NCBI GenBank assembly: GCA_007922195.1
Contig: ML681992.1
Location: 276,075 to 340,074, forward strand
Reading direction: 5' to 3'
DNA from: Podocnemis expansa
Lineage: Eukaryota; Chordata; Testudines; Podocnemididae
DNA: 64,000 bases
The translations under genes and the position numbers were made by a program. Under the pieces are notes generated by a model. That model did no database searches. It was given only the letters and a program-made list of their open reading frames with translations, and had not been told where the DNA came from. The first letter of the stretch is position 1. Every line of letters begins with the position of its first letter. Below are positions 11,176-20,740 of the stretch, piece by piece.

Positions 11176-12518
11176 TTTACATGAAAAGTGGGTTTGTTTT
11201 TTTTTTGGTTTTTTTTTTTACGATGTGGTCTAAGAATTATTTTGTGGAAGTTCTACGGTGTTTATAGGGCAGATTAGAAGATCACAGTGGTCTCCTTGGT
11301 ATCTATGAATGTGTACATAAGATGCCTCAGATTGGACCATCTTCATAATTAATACAAATAACACATTTGTGAAATATGCCCTTTGCCTTTTCCTTTTTTG
11401 AAAGAAATAACTTATTCTCTGGAAAAAGTCTGTCATCCTGGAGCATTGCTTTCAACATACTGCTAGCACATCTTTTTGACAGTTTATTAAAGTTTGAAAC
11501 AGGAGTCACGCAGATTTAGTATAAATATCTTATTTTGCCCTACCACCAGATTTCTGTTAAAACAGAACAAATCACTATATTCATTCATCATCATTTGGCT
11601 GTGAGGTTGCAGGATGCCAAAAATAGTAAACACTTCTGGAATCTACAGTAATTGAGAGCAACAGTAAATTACATTTTAAGTGCTCATCAAGGTGAGAATG
11701 AGGCACTTCAGTACTCTTCGTACATCCTTGTTAGGAATTTTGCCAAACTAGAAGAACATGCAGGTTCGTAGAGGATGCTAACTCTAACCTTTCTTTGTTT
11801 CCTTTGAAGTTCAGATGTGACAAAACGTTGTTTCTAACCAGGCTTTGCTAGATGCACCATCTGAGTGTTATCTGCTTATTTCCAAGTTTGACAGCATTTC
11901 CTCCTCATCTGACTTTCCTTCCCCTCTAGTCACACACAATTCAAAGAGCTGAAAAAGTTTGTAGCACCATTAATAAGATGATTTTTGTGTCATACAATAG
12001 TTGGATTGCATATAATATGATTTATGTTATTTGATTACTATATTTTATAGCTGCCTTGTAAAATTGTAATTAACAATTACCACTCTCAGTACAAAATCCA
12101 CTCATTTTCCCTTTGACGTGAAAACTGACAATAAAAAAAAGCTGACAATATTTTACTAACCCATCTGAACAACAACAGAAAAATTACATACCTTGGATGA
12201 GCAAGGAAATAAATTTTTTATATATATTATCACTATCACCATGGTATCTGGAAACACCTTTCATCCCAAAATATAGAGACAGTGTTTCTCCACCCAATAT
12301 TTCTGCAACAAGTACAATACATCACACAGTAAGTAGTTTCAGATAGAGGATTTGTCTATACTAGAATATTTTGTATTTCTTTTTTTCCAGCACAGCAAAA
12401 GTACTAATAATAGTGACAATATCTGAGTGCTTAGAGATCAATCATTTTCATCATTGCTTCATGAACCTGTGCTGAAAGTAACTGATGCCTGTTTACACTA
12501 GTACTTACACAGCTATTA
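11176..12518. other. Intergenic AT-rich, no gene recognised
   Basis: T-runs at about 11197-11219, otherwise unique AT-rich sequence. Short minus-strand frames (under 70 codons) carry no recognised domain. Confidence 0.5.
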
Positions 12519-12526
12519 GGACTACT

Positions 12527-13075
12527 CAGGGCCATCCCTACAGGGGTGTGGGGCTCAGGGCCAATCAGCCAGTGCGTGCCCCCCCCCTGTGTACCCAGGG
12601 GAGGGGTGGGCTGGACCAGAGGCTGGCCCCACTCACACCCCTCCATTGAGCCAGCCACTCTGTCCATGGAGGTGGAGGGGGCCAGTCTGGGGGAGCTGGG
12701 ATCTGCTCTCCCACCCTGCCTCTAGGCTGACCCTCCCTACCCCCAGGGCAGAACAGCCAGCCTAGGGGAGGGGCGAGAGAGTGCAGTCTGGCCTCTGGGG
12801 TGGCCCTCTCTCCCCCTGGGCCGACTGCTACCTGCCCTGGGGCGGGGGTTTTGCCCCAAGCAGAGGCCAGTTCCGTGCTCCCATTGCCACCCCCTTCCCG
12901 CTTCCTTTGGCTCTGTGCCAGAGGCAGAAGTGAGGGGGCACAGGGCAGCACGGCTGTGGGGGTGGGCAGTAGTGTGGGCCCTGTGCTGCCCTGCTTACGG
13001 TAAGCCAGCACGGGGCCCATGGAACCGTGGGACCAGGGATGATTGCCCCTCTCGTCCCCTCCAGGATCAGCCTTG
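12527..13075. mobile_element. GC-rich non-autonomous hAT transposon (copy B)
   Basis: 549-bp sister of the element at 7886-8424. It starts CAGGGCCATCCCT; the right terminus is damaged (gatcagccttg). Flanking octamers ggactact and gctccact match at only 5 of 8, consistent with an older insertion. The internal order of blocks is the same as in copy A. The 151-codon minus frame within it is a composition artefact. Confidence 0.8.
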
Positions 13076-13763
13076 GCTCCACTGCAAATTTGCTAGTGTT
13101 GGAAAAGGACCTCACTTTTCATGCAGATGTACAGAAAGCATAGGAAACAGAATTTCATTTCCAAAACTGAAATTTGATCACAATAAAAGTTATTCATCAT
13201 TTTGCAAGGAGTGCCATAGAATCATTCATCATACCATGTATTCAGCAACTCAGTTTTACTACTAATCCAACCTAAAACTTCTGATAGCACATTATCTCTA
13301 TTTTCGCCATTACTAGTCTAGCAGCTGGTTAACTGGTGTTTGGATTTCTCAGAAGGAAGAGTACAGTATCATCTGGTAAACAATCGAGGTCACTTTCTAA
13401 ATCATTTTATGTTTTCCTTGGAGAGCTCTTTTCCAAGAATTCCTAAATCACGGAAATGTAGGGTGGGAAGGGACTCGGAGAAGTCCTCACGTCCAGGCCT
13501 CTGCACTATGGCAGGACAAAATAAACCTAGATGATACCTGGCACATGGTGGTCCTACTTGTTTTTAAAAACAACCAGTAGTGGAGATTCTACAACTTCCC
13601 TTGGAATTCTAAAGCTTAACTACCCTTATAGTTAGAAAGTTATTCTTAATTTTGAATGTAAATTTTTCAGATTCCAGATTAAATCCGTTAATTTTACTAC
13701 CTGCAGACTGTTACTTCTCAGTCTTTTCTCGAGAATAACACACCCGTGGTTTTTTCTTTCTTG

Positions 13764-13768
<5 letters not shown>

Positions 13769-13795
<27 letters not shown>

Positions 13796-13863
13796 CTTTT
13801 CTTTTCTTTTCTTTTCTTTTCTTTTCTTTTNNNNNNNNNNTTCTTTTCTTTTCTTTTCTTTTC

Positions 13864-13886
<23 letters not shown>
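13769..13886. repeat. (TTTTC)n microsatellite containing a 10-N assembly gap
   Basis: Long CTTTT pentamer array on the plus strand, interrupted at 13831-13840 by exactly ten N, then a T-run to about 13902. The true array length is unknown. The open frames here are low-complexity artefacts. Confidence 0.95.
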
Positions 13887-13900
<14 letters not shown>

Positions 13901-13937
13901 TTGGAAAGAAAAACCTTTCCTCATAGGACAGGTGGAT

Positions 13938-13938
13938 T

Positions 13939-13974
<36 letters not shown>

Positions 13975-13984
13975 TAATAATAAT
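13938..13984. repeat. (AAT)n microsatellite
   Basis: Nearly pure TAA/AAT trinucleotide tract within the antisense CR1. Confidence 0.93.
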
Positions 13985-14699
13985 GAAACAATTCCAACCT
14001 TTTATTATTTTGTTGCTTTCTTCTGGAGTCTCTGCAGTATATTCATGTTTTTCCTAAAATGCAGCACCCAGCATTTTATGCAACAGTGCCGTGTAGAGTT
14101 AGACATTTATCTCCTTCGACACTTCACACCAGAATGATATTGGGCTTTGTCACAACTGTTTCACATCCTTATCTCATATTCAAATATGTGACTCACTATA
14201 ACCCCAAGATTCTTTTCAAGACAAGGGCTACAATATTAATAGTATGACTGGCTAACCAGCTGTTCCCTGGTTTGTATTTGTGCATTTGATTTTCCTTCCT
14301 AAATGCAGTACTCGGTATTTGTCTTTTTTTGAATTTCATCTTTTTAAATTCAGACCAGTTCTCAATTTGTCAAGGTCATTTTTTAAATTCTAATCCTGTC
14401 CCCCAAAGTGCTTGCAACCTCTCCCAGCTTGGCTGTAGCTGCAAATTTTATAAGCATACTCTCCACCCCATTGTTCAAGTTAGTCAAAATATTGAATAGT
14501 ACCCGACCCAGGACTGACAGCTGGGGAATCGCACTTGATATACGAGTCAGACAGCAACTCCTTGATATCTAGTCTTTCAACCAGTACAGTCTTTCAACCA
14601 GTTGTCGACCCACCTTACAAAAAAATCATCTAAACCACATTTCTCTAGTTTGCTTGACTAGACCCAACCCTGTTTAGCTTTTTGGATCTGCTGTGGTAG

Positions 14700-14985
14700 T
14701 TTCAAAGGGGCAGCAGTGTTAGTCTAGTTCAGTAAAACAAACAAAGAGTCCTGTGGCACTTAAAGACTAACACATTTATTTATTGCATGAACTTTCATGG
14801 GAGAAAATCCCACTTTGTCAGATGCTTTGAGGATAGAGGAAATTACAGAATGAGCGGAAATAAATGCAAGGAAGTGTAAATTATGGGATCAGGTTATACT
14901 GTAACCTCCCACCAAAGGCATTGTTAAGATTCAAACACTGGGGAACAGAATGTAGAGGAAGATGATGTCAAATCACCTGTTGTAA
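14700..14985 (-). repeat. PLE terminal arm, left copy
   Basis: In reverse complement it reads: the GTGATTTGACATCATCTTCC block, GTTTGAATCTTAACAATG, then CATCTGACAAAGTGGGATTT, CTCCCATGAAAG, AATAAATAAATGTGTTAGTC, and the terminus GGCAGCAGTGTT reversed. Each block recurs in the same order in the arm at 15790-16038. Confidence 0.85.
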
Positions 14986-15656
14986 TGAAAGAAAAATCCA
15001 AAGTCCCTATTAAGTACTGAAGCAATGAAATTAAATCTGCAAATAAATTCAAACTCCACAGCTTCTCTTTGAAGCCTTGATCTGGTATTCATCCATCTGA
15101 GCACTGCAATTAGTAAATCGTCAATGGAGTGACCAGGAAGAATGAAATGCTGACCCACTGGTTTTAGAATATGGTGATTTCTGATGTCAGATTTGGGCCC
15201 ATTTATTCTTTTGCACAAAACCTGCCCTGTTTTTCCAATATATAAGGTATGTGTGGGGGGGTGGCATTTCTGGCACACTATGGCATAAATCACATTGGTG
15301 GATGAGCAGATGAATTGGACTTTGATGGAGTAGCTGGTTTTATTAGGTCCAGTAACAGTGTCTTTTCTGCAGATATGTGGGCAGTGTGGTTTGTTGCAGG
15401 GATATGTGCCTGTTTTAATGGTTTTGTTGTTAGGTCTGCAGTTGCTGGTAAGTATCTGCTTACGGGTGGGGGACTGTCTGTAAGCAAGGTGAGGTCTGTC
15501 TCCCAAGGCATGAGAAAGTGAGGGACTGTCTTGTAGAATAGGCTGTAAATCTCTGATGATGTGCTGTGGAGGTCTGACTTGGGGTTGTAGGTGATGACTA
15601 GTGATGTTTTGTTTCTTGGGCTTCTCTTTTAGTAGTTGGCTTTGGGGCTCTGTCAA
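14973..15656 (-). pseudogene. Penelope polyprotein fragment: zinc-binding linker + GIY-YIG endonuclease
   Basis: A 227-codon frame. Residues ~85-95 hold CNKPHCPHIC, the Cys/His linker that precedes the nuclease in Penelope proteins. Residues ~120-145 hold VIYAIVCQKC and LYIGKTGQ, the two halves of the GIY-YIG signature, followed by an Arg-Asn-Asp-Ile helix region. Family role: this nuclease nicks target DNA for target-primed reverse transcription. Upstream on the same strand (15657-15780), in another frame and with a stop, lies YNHICSDPSDRDRH-like sequence of the same protein, so a frameshift separates the parts. The first catalytic Tyr is kept; overall function is lost because the RT is missing. 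Confidence 0.87.
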
Positions 15657-15789
15657 TCTGTTTCCTCACTTCTGCAAATGAGTATTATAGCTTTAAGAAT
15701 GTTTGATAGAGATCCTGAAGGTGTCTGTCTCTATCTGAGGGATCAGAGCAAATGTGGTTATATTTTAGGGCTTGGCTGTAGACAAAAGA

Positions 15790-16038
15790 ACATGTGATTT
15801 GACTTCATCTTCCTCTGTATGCTCTTCCCCAGTGTTTGAATCTTAAAAATGATGGCTTTGGCTTGCCGTTACAGTGTCACCTGTTTCCATGATTTATACT
15901 TCCCTGCACTGATTTCCTTCCTTTCTGTAAGTTCCCCCTTGTTCAAAGCATCTGAGGAAGTGGGATTTTCTCCCATGAAAGCTCATGCAATAAATAAATG
16001 TGTTAGTTTCTAAGTGCCACAGGAGTCTGTGTTTGGTG
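15790..16038 (+). repeat. PLE terminal arm, right copy (inverted relative to left)
   Basis: Plus-strand order is ATGTGATTTGACTTCATC, CCCAGTGTTTGAATCTTA, CATCTGAGGAAGTGGGATTT, CTCCCATGAAAGCTCATGC, AATAAATAAATGTGTTAG, AAGTGCCACAGGAG. It can base-pair with the left arm and lacks only the last ~30 bp of it. Confidence 0.85.
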
Positions 16039-16257
16039 TGTTGTGGTAGGACAGCAGTAAAATTCTCATTCTATCTAATGAAATGTGAGGACGTGTCAAG
16101 GGTGTGCAGATACCTTGGCTATGCACATTTGCTAAATGTTTGACACTGAGCACAAAAGAAGTTACAATGACTTGATACTTGCATTTTGCATATCTTTGTA
16201 AAAATGGCAGCGAAGTTATTGACAAAGGCCTGGATTCACAAAGGCATTTTGGATTAT

Positions 16258-16662
16258 AGGGGTGTGTTCACACAGCAGTCTTATTTCGAAACAACAGAGG
16301 TTGTTTCAAAATAAGAAATGCCATGTTCACACGACATACCGTTGTTTTGAAACAACAGGTTCCATTGTTTCGAAACAATGGCGTTGTTTCAGAACAACTG
16401 AAACCCCATTTAGTGATGAAACAACGTTGTTTCAAAACGATTGTTTTGAAACAATCCCGTCAGAACATGTTATTTTGAAACAACGGTGACTCGTTTCAAA
16501 ATAACTGTTGTCCAAACATGCTATTTTGCTTTGAGCTTTTTCCTTACTTCGATTTAACATTTTCTTAATTCGAATTAACTTATTTCGAAATAACGTCTTA
16601 TTTCGATACAAGTTGTTTTCAAACAACTTGTATCAAAATAACCCCCTGTGTTTGAACGTAGC
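16258..16662. mobile_element. Palindrome-array MITE (TTGTTTCGAAACAA subfamily)
   Basis: About 405 bp with imperfect inverted ends (GGTGTGTTCACAC... / reverse of ...TGTTTGAACGTAGC). The interior is an array of variants of a 14-bp palindrome centred on TCGA, for example a perfect 20-bp palindrome at 16362-16381 and a near-perfect inverted repeat at 16606-16635. No coding capacity. Architecture matches 26437-26811 and 49065-49453, but with a different unit. Confidence 0.7.
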
Positions 16663-19600
16663 TTAGGTGCCTAACTCACACGTGTTACCCTGGTTTGTAG
16701 ATTGTGCTGCTGCTTATGTGACAGATCGACATCCAGATAACTCGAGTGAGGCACTAGTATGCATTACTGGAGGTAGAGACTTAATCCCTAGTGAACTTTT
16801 GCTAAAGAGCAGGCATCAAGTGGGGTTAGGCACGTACAGGGCTAGGCAATGGCTGAGCAGGGATTTTGTGGATTGCAATAGTGACTAAAACTGGGAAATG
16901 GACATCTAAATCTGGACTTTAAATACCTATATACTTTTGTGGATCTGGGGTTAAGTAACTTGAGAATAAATGAAATAAGTAATGTAAAAAAAAAAAAAAG
17001 AGTTGGTATGGAGTAATTCTGGTTTAAATCAAGATTGTAGATTTTGGTTAAGATAAGCACCTACTATTTAAATGCTTATCCAGCTTCTAGAATCTATAGG
17101 AACTTTCTGCATCTCAAAAAAAAAAAAAAAAAAAAAGGCAAGAAATACCACAATAAAAAAAGTTTTCTTTTTTTTTTTGAGTGTTATTTCAATATTTCCT
17201 CTTATAATGGAACTAGGCAGAAAAAGGAATGACAGAGGCACATGAAAATGGAGAAAACAAAACAAAACTTTTCACCTTTGTGGTAAGATATTATTGTGCT
17301 TTAGCATCAAGCTCATCTGTTTTGGTGATGATCTGAATGAGATGATAGTTTTTCAGAATTTGTTGGCTCATGTTTGATCCCCGCCCAACCGCCGAAGTTT
17401 TTTTTTTTTAAATTCATCTTAACATTCCACCAGAGAATATTCAATATACATTTCTCATCATATCCCTTCTCTTATTTGCCTAGCCCTTGAGAGAAAGAAA
17501 CGAACATATTTCTCTATCATTATTTTAAAGTACTTAAAAAAAACTTGGCTGAGTCCTATCTTCTCGGAAATAATTGCATCGTCACACTCGTTCACATTCT
17601 GCTATAACTGTCAGGTGCTGGTTTTGATATGTAGCACAAAGCAGAAATCAAGCATAATCAAGTGCTTATTGCAGCTTTTTCTGTACAGCACAATTATAAA
17701 TGATTTTGAGTATCATCTGAGGAAAGGTCAATTCATTATCTTAAATCAGGACTAGTGGTTGTGGTGCTATAGCATGCATTTATCTAAAATTCCATTAAAA
17801 CAATATTCTTTCTGCCAGATGATTTGACTTTGAAAAATCCATAGTTTAAACGACTATCTGAATCTCATAACAAGACTCAATTACACCAGGTGGTATTGAC
17901 TGATGTATTTAATAATGCAATAAAAATGCCATCCCTGACAGAATTTGTTAGTTTGAAAATAGGGCAAAATGCCATTTTACTACAAAGTTGGCTAATGAAA
18001 AATATTGCTTACAAAGTGATGAGACCTGTCAAGCAAATTTACAGTATGCAATATTTATAAGCTCTCTTATATTTCAATAGAGTCTGGAGGCCTGAGCATC
18101 AGACAATATAATTATGGCCTCTGCATAGAATAAACAAACTAAAAGGGTGCAAGAGTTGAAGTTCACACTGATAAACAGTCTACAATAATCAATGACTGAA
18201 AAACTTCAGGGTTGGAACATAACCCCCAGCTTCCTAAACTGTGTTTCCTATTTCTTGTTCTTCCACAGGCAATGCCACAATTTTATTGCCACCTGGATGT
18301 TTCAGAGGCCCCACAGTTCAGATGGATATTGCTTGTGGGGATTAAAAGCTGTGAGACGGATTCAGTGAATCCAAATCCCAGAAGTTTGGCAGAGGACTGA
18401 ATTGGTTCCCGGGATGCCAGCATTAATGACTGAGAGCCAGATTCTAATCTCTCATGCATGGCACGTGTCGCCTCCTATCTTGATTAAGCCACGTCTGTGG
18501 GTTGCACAAGTAATGTACAGCAGCAGTTTTTATGAAACAGTCAGTGATACCACTGCTACGCATCTGAGATTAAAATCTGATCCTAAGGCATAAAGATGTA
18601 TTTTTTAAATATGTGAGCTTTAATCATTTTGAAGGAGATAGCAGAAGATCAGCTTAATGTTTGCTCTTACTCTATGCTCTTACCCTTTTACCTTCCACAC
18701 ATCCTATCCTACAAAAGGAGATCTTGTGATTCAAAATGTATATCACAATGGAAAGGAAAGTGCAAACGAGGTGAACATGAAAAGAAATTAAATTAGTACT
18801 AGAGGCATCACAAGATTATGCCCCCCCCCCAACTTTCTTAAATATATGTTGGCTATAAAAGATTCCATAAACTCATGAGCATTTGTTCTTTAAGTAATTC
18901 TGCAGTGTTGTAAACCAAATGGCAGGCAAGAGAGAAATAAGACTGTCAGCATAGCAAAACTCGATTAGAAAGTTTAATTTGATTATCTGTACCTTGTTTG
19001 CATCACATTGCTGCTTTACTCTGTAGTACCTGACTAGAATATTTTCATTGTAGCCTCACTAGGAAAGCAGGGGCTCTTGACAGAACTAGGCAGCAGGAAG
19101 CATGACATTTTATGGTAGAACTTTCCAGCATACTAATTGCTGCTTTGGAAATTATACTCACTTGATCTTGTTCAGATGGAAGATATCCAAAAAGATGTGG
19201 TTGATATTGGAGCTAAATAAAAGGGTGGGGGGGGGCAGACTCTGAGGAATTGAAAGGTACTGTACAGTAGATTGATGCAATGTCTTAATGTTCTGGCCTT
19301 GAACTATAGGAACTCGATGGTGAATCCAGCCAGATTAGGGAGACTGAGAATCAATCAGTTTCTGATGGCTGTAAAAGTCACAGTAAAGCAGATGACGGTT
19401 GTATATTTACTGTCAGAGAAGTACACACAAGACTCTCTTCTGCAGTAATAATTAAAAAAAAAAAGTCAACTAAAGAGGTTAGTTTGAAAAGCAAGGAACA
19501 AAAACGCCTGACCTTTTTGTTCTGAGAAGAAAGCCCATTAGTTGAATGATTGATTTTGTGCTTAACTTCTTCTTTCTTCTCAGCATTTATTTTCCCCCTT

Positions 19601-20090
19601 GTTCTCTTTCTGTATGTTATGTGCAATAGCTCAAAGCATTTAGTAGCCATTGGCTACTTGTCTCCCTCTTGCTCCTCCCTCAAAAAAGTAGGGGATTAAA
19701 TTAAACATTCTTGTAGTATTGGATTTCATTCTTGTTGAGCAACTTTGACTCTCAGTTTTAAGAGGTTAGTAATGAGAAATGAGAAAACATGCAGCATTTT
19801 TTTTTCCTTTTCCTTTTCCTTTTTTTTTTTTTTTTTTTGGAAGAAAAAGGAGGATTTGTGCAAGTGGTGCACCTTTTTTATCATATCCTTTCATTTTTCT
19901 TTCAACCACGGCCACTAAAAAGAATTACAAGGTGCAGTAAAATAAAGCCTCCTGCTTTGAAGTGCAGTAAAGGAGGATTCTGTTTAGATTTGCTGTTGGT
20001 TTGACTTTGACTGGAATGAATCGTCACTGGGCACACTGGGTTCATATGTAATGTAGATGAGATTGGTAAGGCCAGAAATCTTCATTTATT
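16663..20090. other. AT-rich single-copy region, no gene recognised
   Basis: Homopolymer runs occur near 16986, 17116-17136, 17400, 18822 and 19820. Frames are short and without domains. The stretch shows no clear repeat and could contain conserved non-coding elements downstream of PCDH17, which cannot be judged without alignment. Confidence 0.5.
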
Positions 20091-20279
20091 CATTGTACCA
20101 GAGTAATGCCAGCCACCTCCTGTTTTCATTATACCAATCTAATGCCAGCCATTTTCTGTTTTCATTAGACCATTGTGATGCTAGCCTCCTACTGTTCTCA
20201 TTAGTGCAGGACTGTGAAATGGCAGCCACCTCATGTTTTCATTATAACAAAACTGTATGGTGCCAGCTGCCACTTGTCT
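20091..20279 (+). repeat. Minisatellite, five 36-41-bp units
   Basis: Units start with CATT(A/G)... at 20091, 20127, 20163, 20199 and 20240, and each carries a version of 'aatgccagccacctcctgtttt'. Unit lengths are 36, 36, 36, 41 and ~40 bp. The plus frame across it is open and gives a repeated NASHLLFSL pattern, but this reflects the unit length, not a gene. Confidence 0.85.
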
Positions 20280-20511
20280 TACTCTACAGAATAGCATTTG
20301 ACCACAGAACGTATTGTTTCCATGAGATGATATGCAGATAAGTCAAAAGGCCTTAGAGATTTTTGTTGTGATTCCTGTTCAAAACTCAGTACAGTATGAT
20401 GAAAGGAAAAGCACCTAAAAGATGTAAGCACTGAGGAAAGTGGTAAACACTCAAAAAAATATACATAATTTCTAGTAAACATATTAGAAACTCTCCCCCC
20501 CCACATAATAT

Positions 20512-20740
20512 ATTGGGACTCTGGAGATCTATTCCCAGCTCCATGTGAGCTACCGGAAGCAACGGCATCTCTGTGCCTCAATTCTCCATCTGTGAAACGG
20601 AGATAGTAATACTTCCTTTCTCTCACCCTTTGTCTATTTATTAGTCTGTAAGTCCTTCAAGGCAGGGAATGTTTTACAATGTGTTTGCACAGTGCCTGAC
20701 ACAATGGACCCCTGGTCTTGACTGGGTGATACTGTAATAT
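20512..20740 (+). mobile_element. MIR-like CORE-SINE
   Basis: Order of blocks: 'gggactctggagatctattcccagctcc', 'ctctgtgcctcaattctccatctgtgaaacgg', 'agtccttcaaggcaggga' and 'tttgcacagtgcctgacacaatgg'. This is the MIR-type tRNA-derived SINE body followed by the LINE-derived tail seen in reptile copies. The tRNA head is truncated. Confidence 0.7.

Larger units (their letters stand above)
13442..14688 (-). mobile_element. Diverged CR1 LINE 3' region, antisense
   Basis: The left end has the CR1 3' tail in reverse ('aaatgtagggtgggaagggactc'). It is followed leftward-to-rightward by C-terminal and reverse-transcriptase landmarks in reverse, including 'cattgttcaagttagtcaaaatattgaatag', 'acccgacccaggactgacagctgggg' and 'ttgtcgacccacctta'. 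The body has been expanded by a pyrimidine microsatellite and an AAT tract. It ends at the target duplication of the following PLE. Confidence 0.8.
14700..16038 (-). mobile_element. Penelope-like element, truncated, with inverted terminal arms
   Basis: About 1.34 kb bounded by an imperfect 11-bp target duplication, tgctgtggtag (14689-14699) and tgttgtggtag (16039-16049). The two ends are inverted copies of one ~260-280-bp terminal sequence. Between them the minus strand encodes the C-terminal endonuclease part of a Penelope polyprotein. Inverted terminal (pseudo-LTR) arms and a GIY-YIG domain are hallmarks of PLEs. The reverse transcriptase is absent, so the copy is dead. Confidence 0.88.

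Noticed and set aside
13718..13943. Lys/Glu-rich and Phe-rich frames around the CTTTT array
   Set aside because: Pure microsatellite translation across an N gap.
20057..20341. 94-codon frame with repeated NASHLLFSL
   Set aside because: Produced by the 36-bp minisatellite unit.
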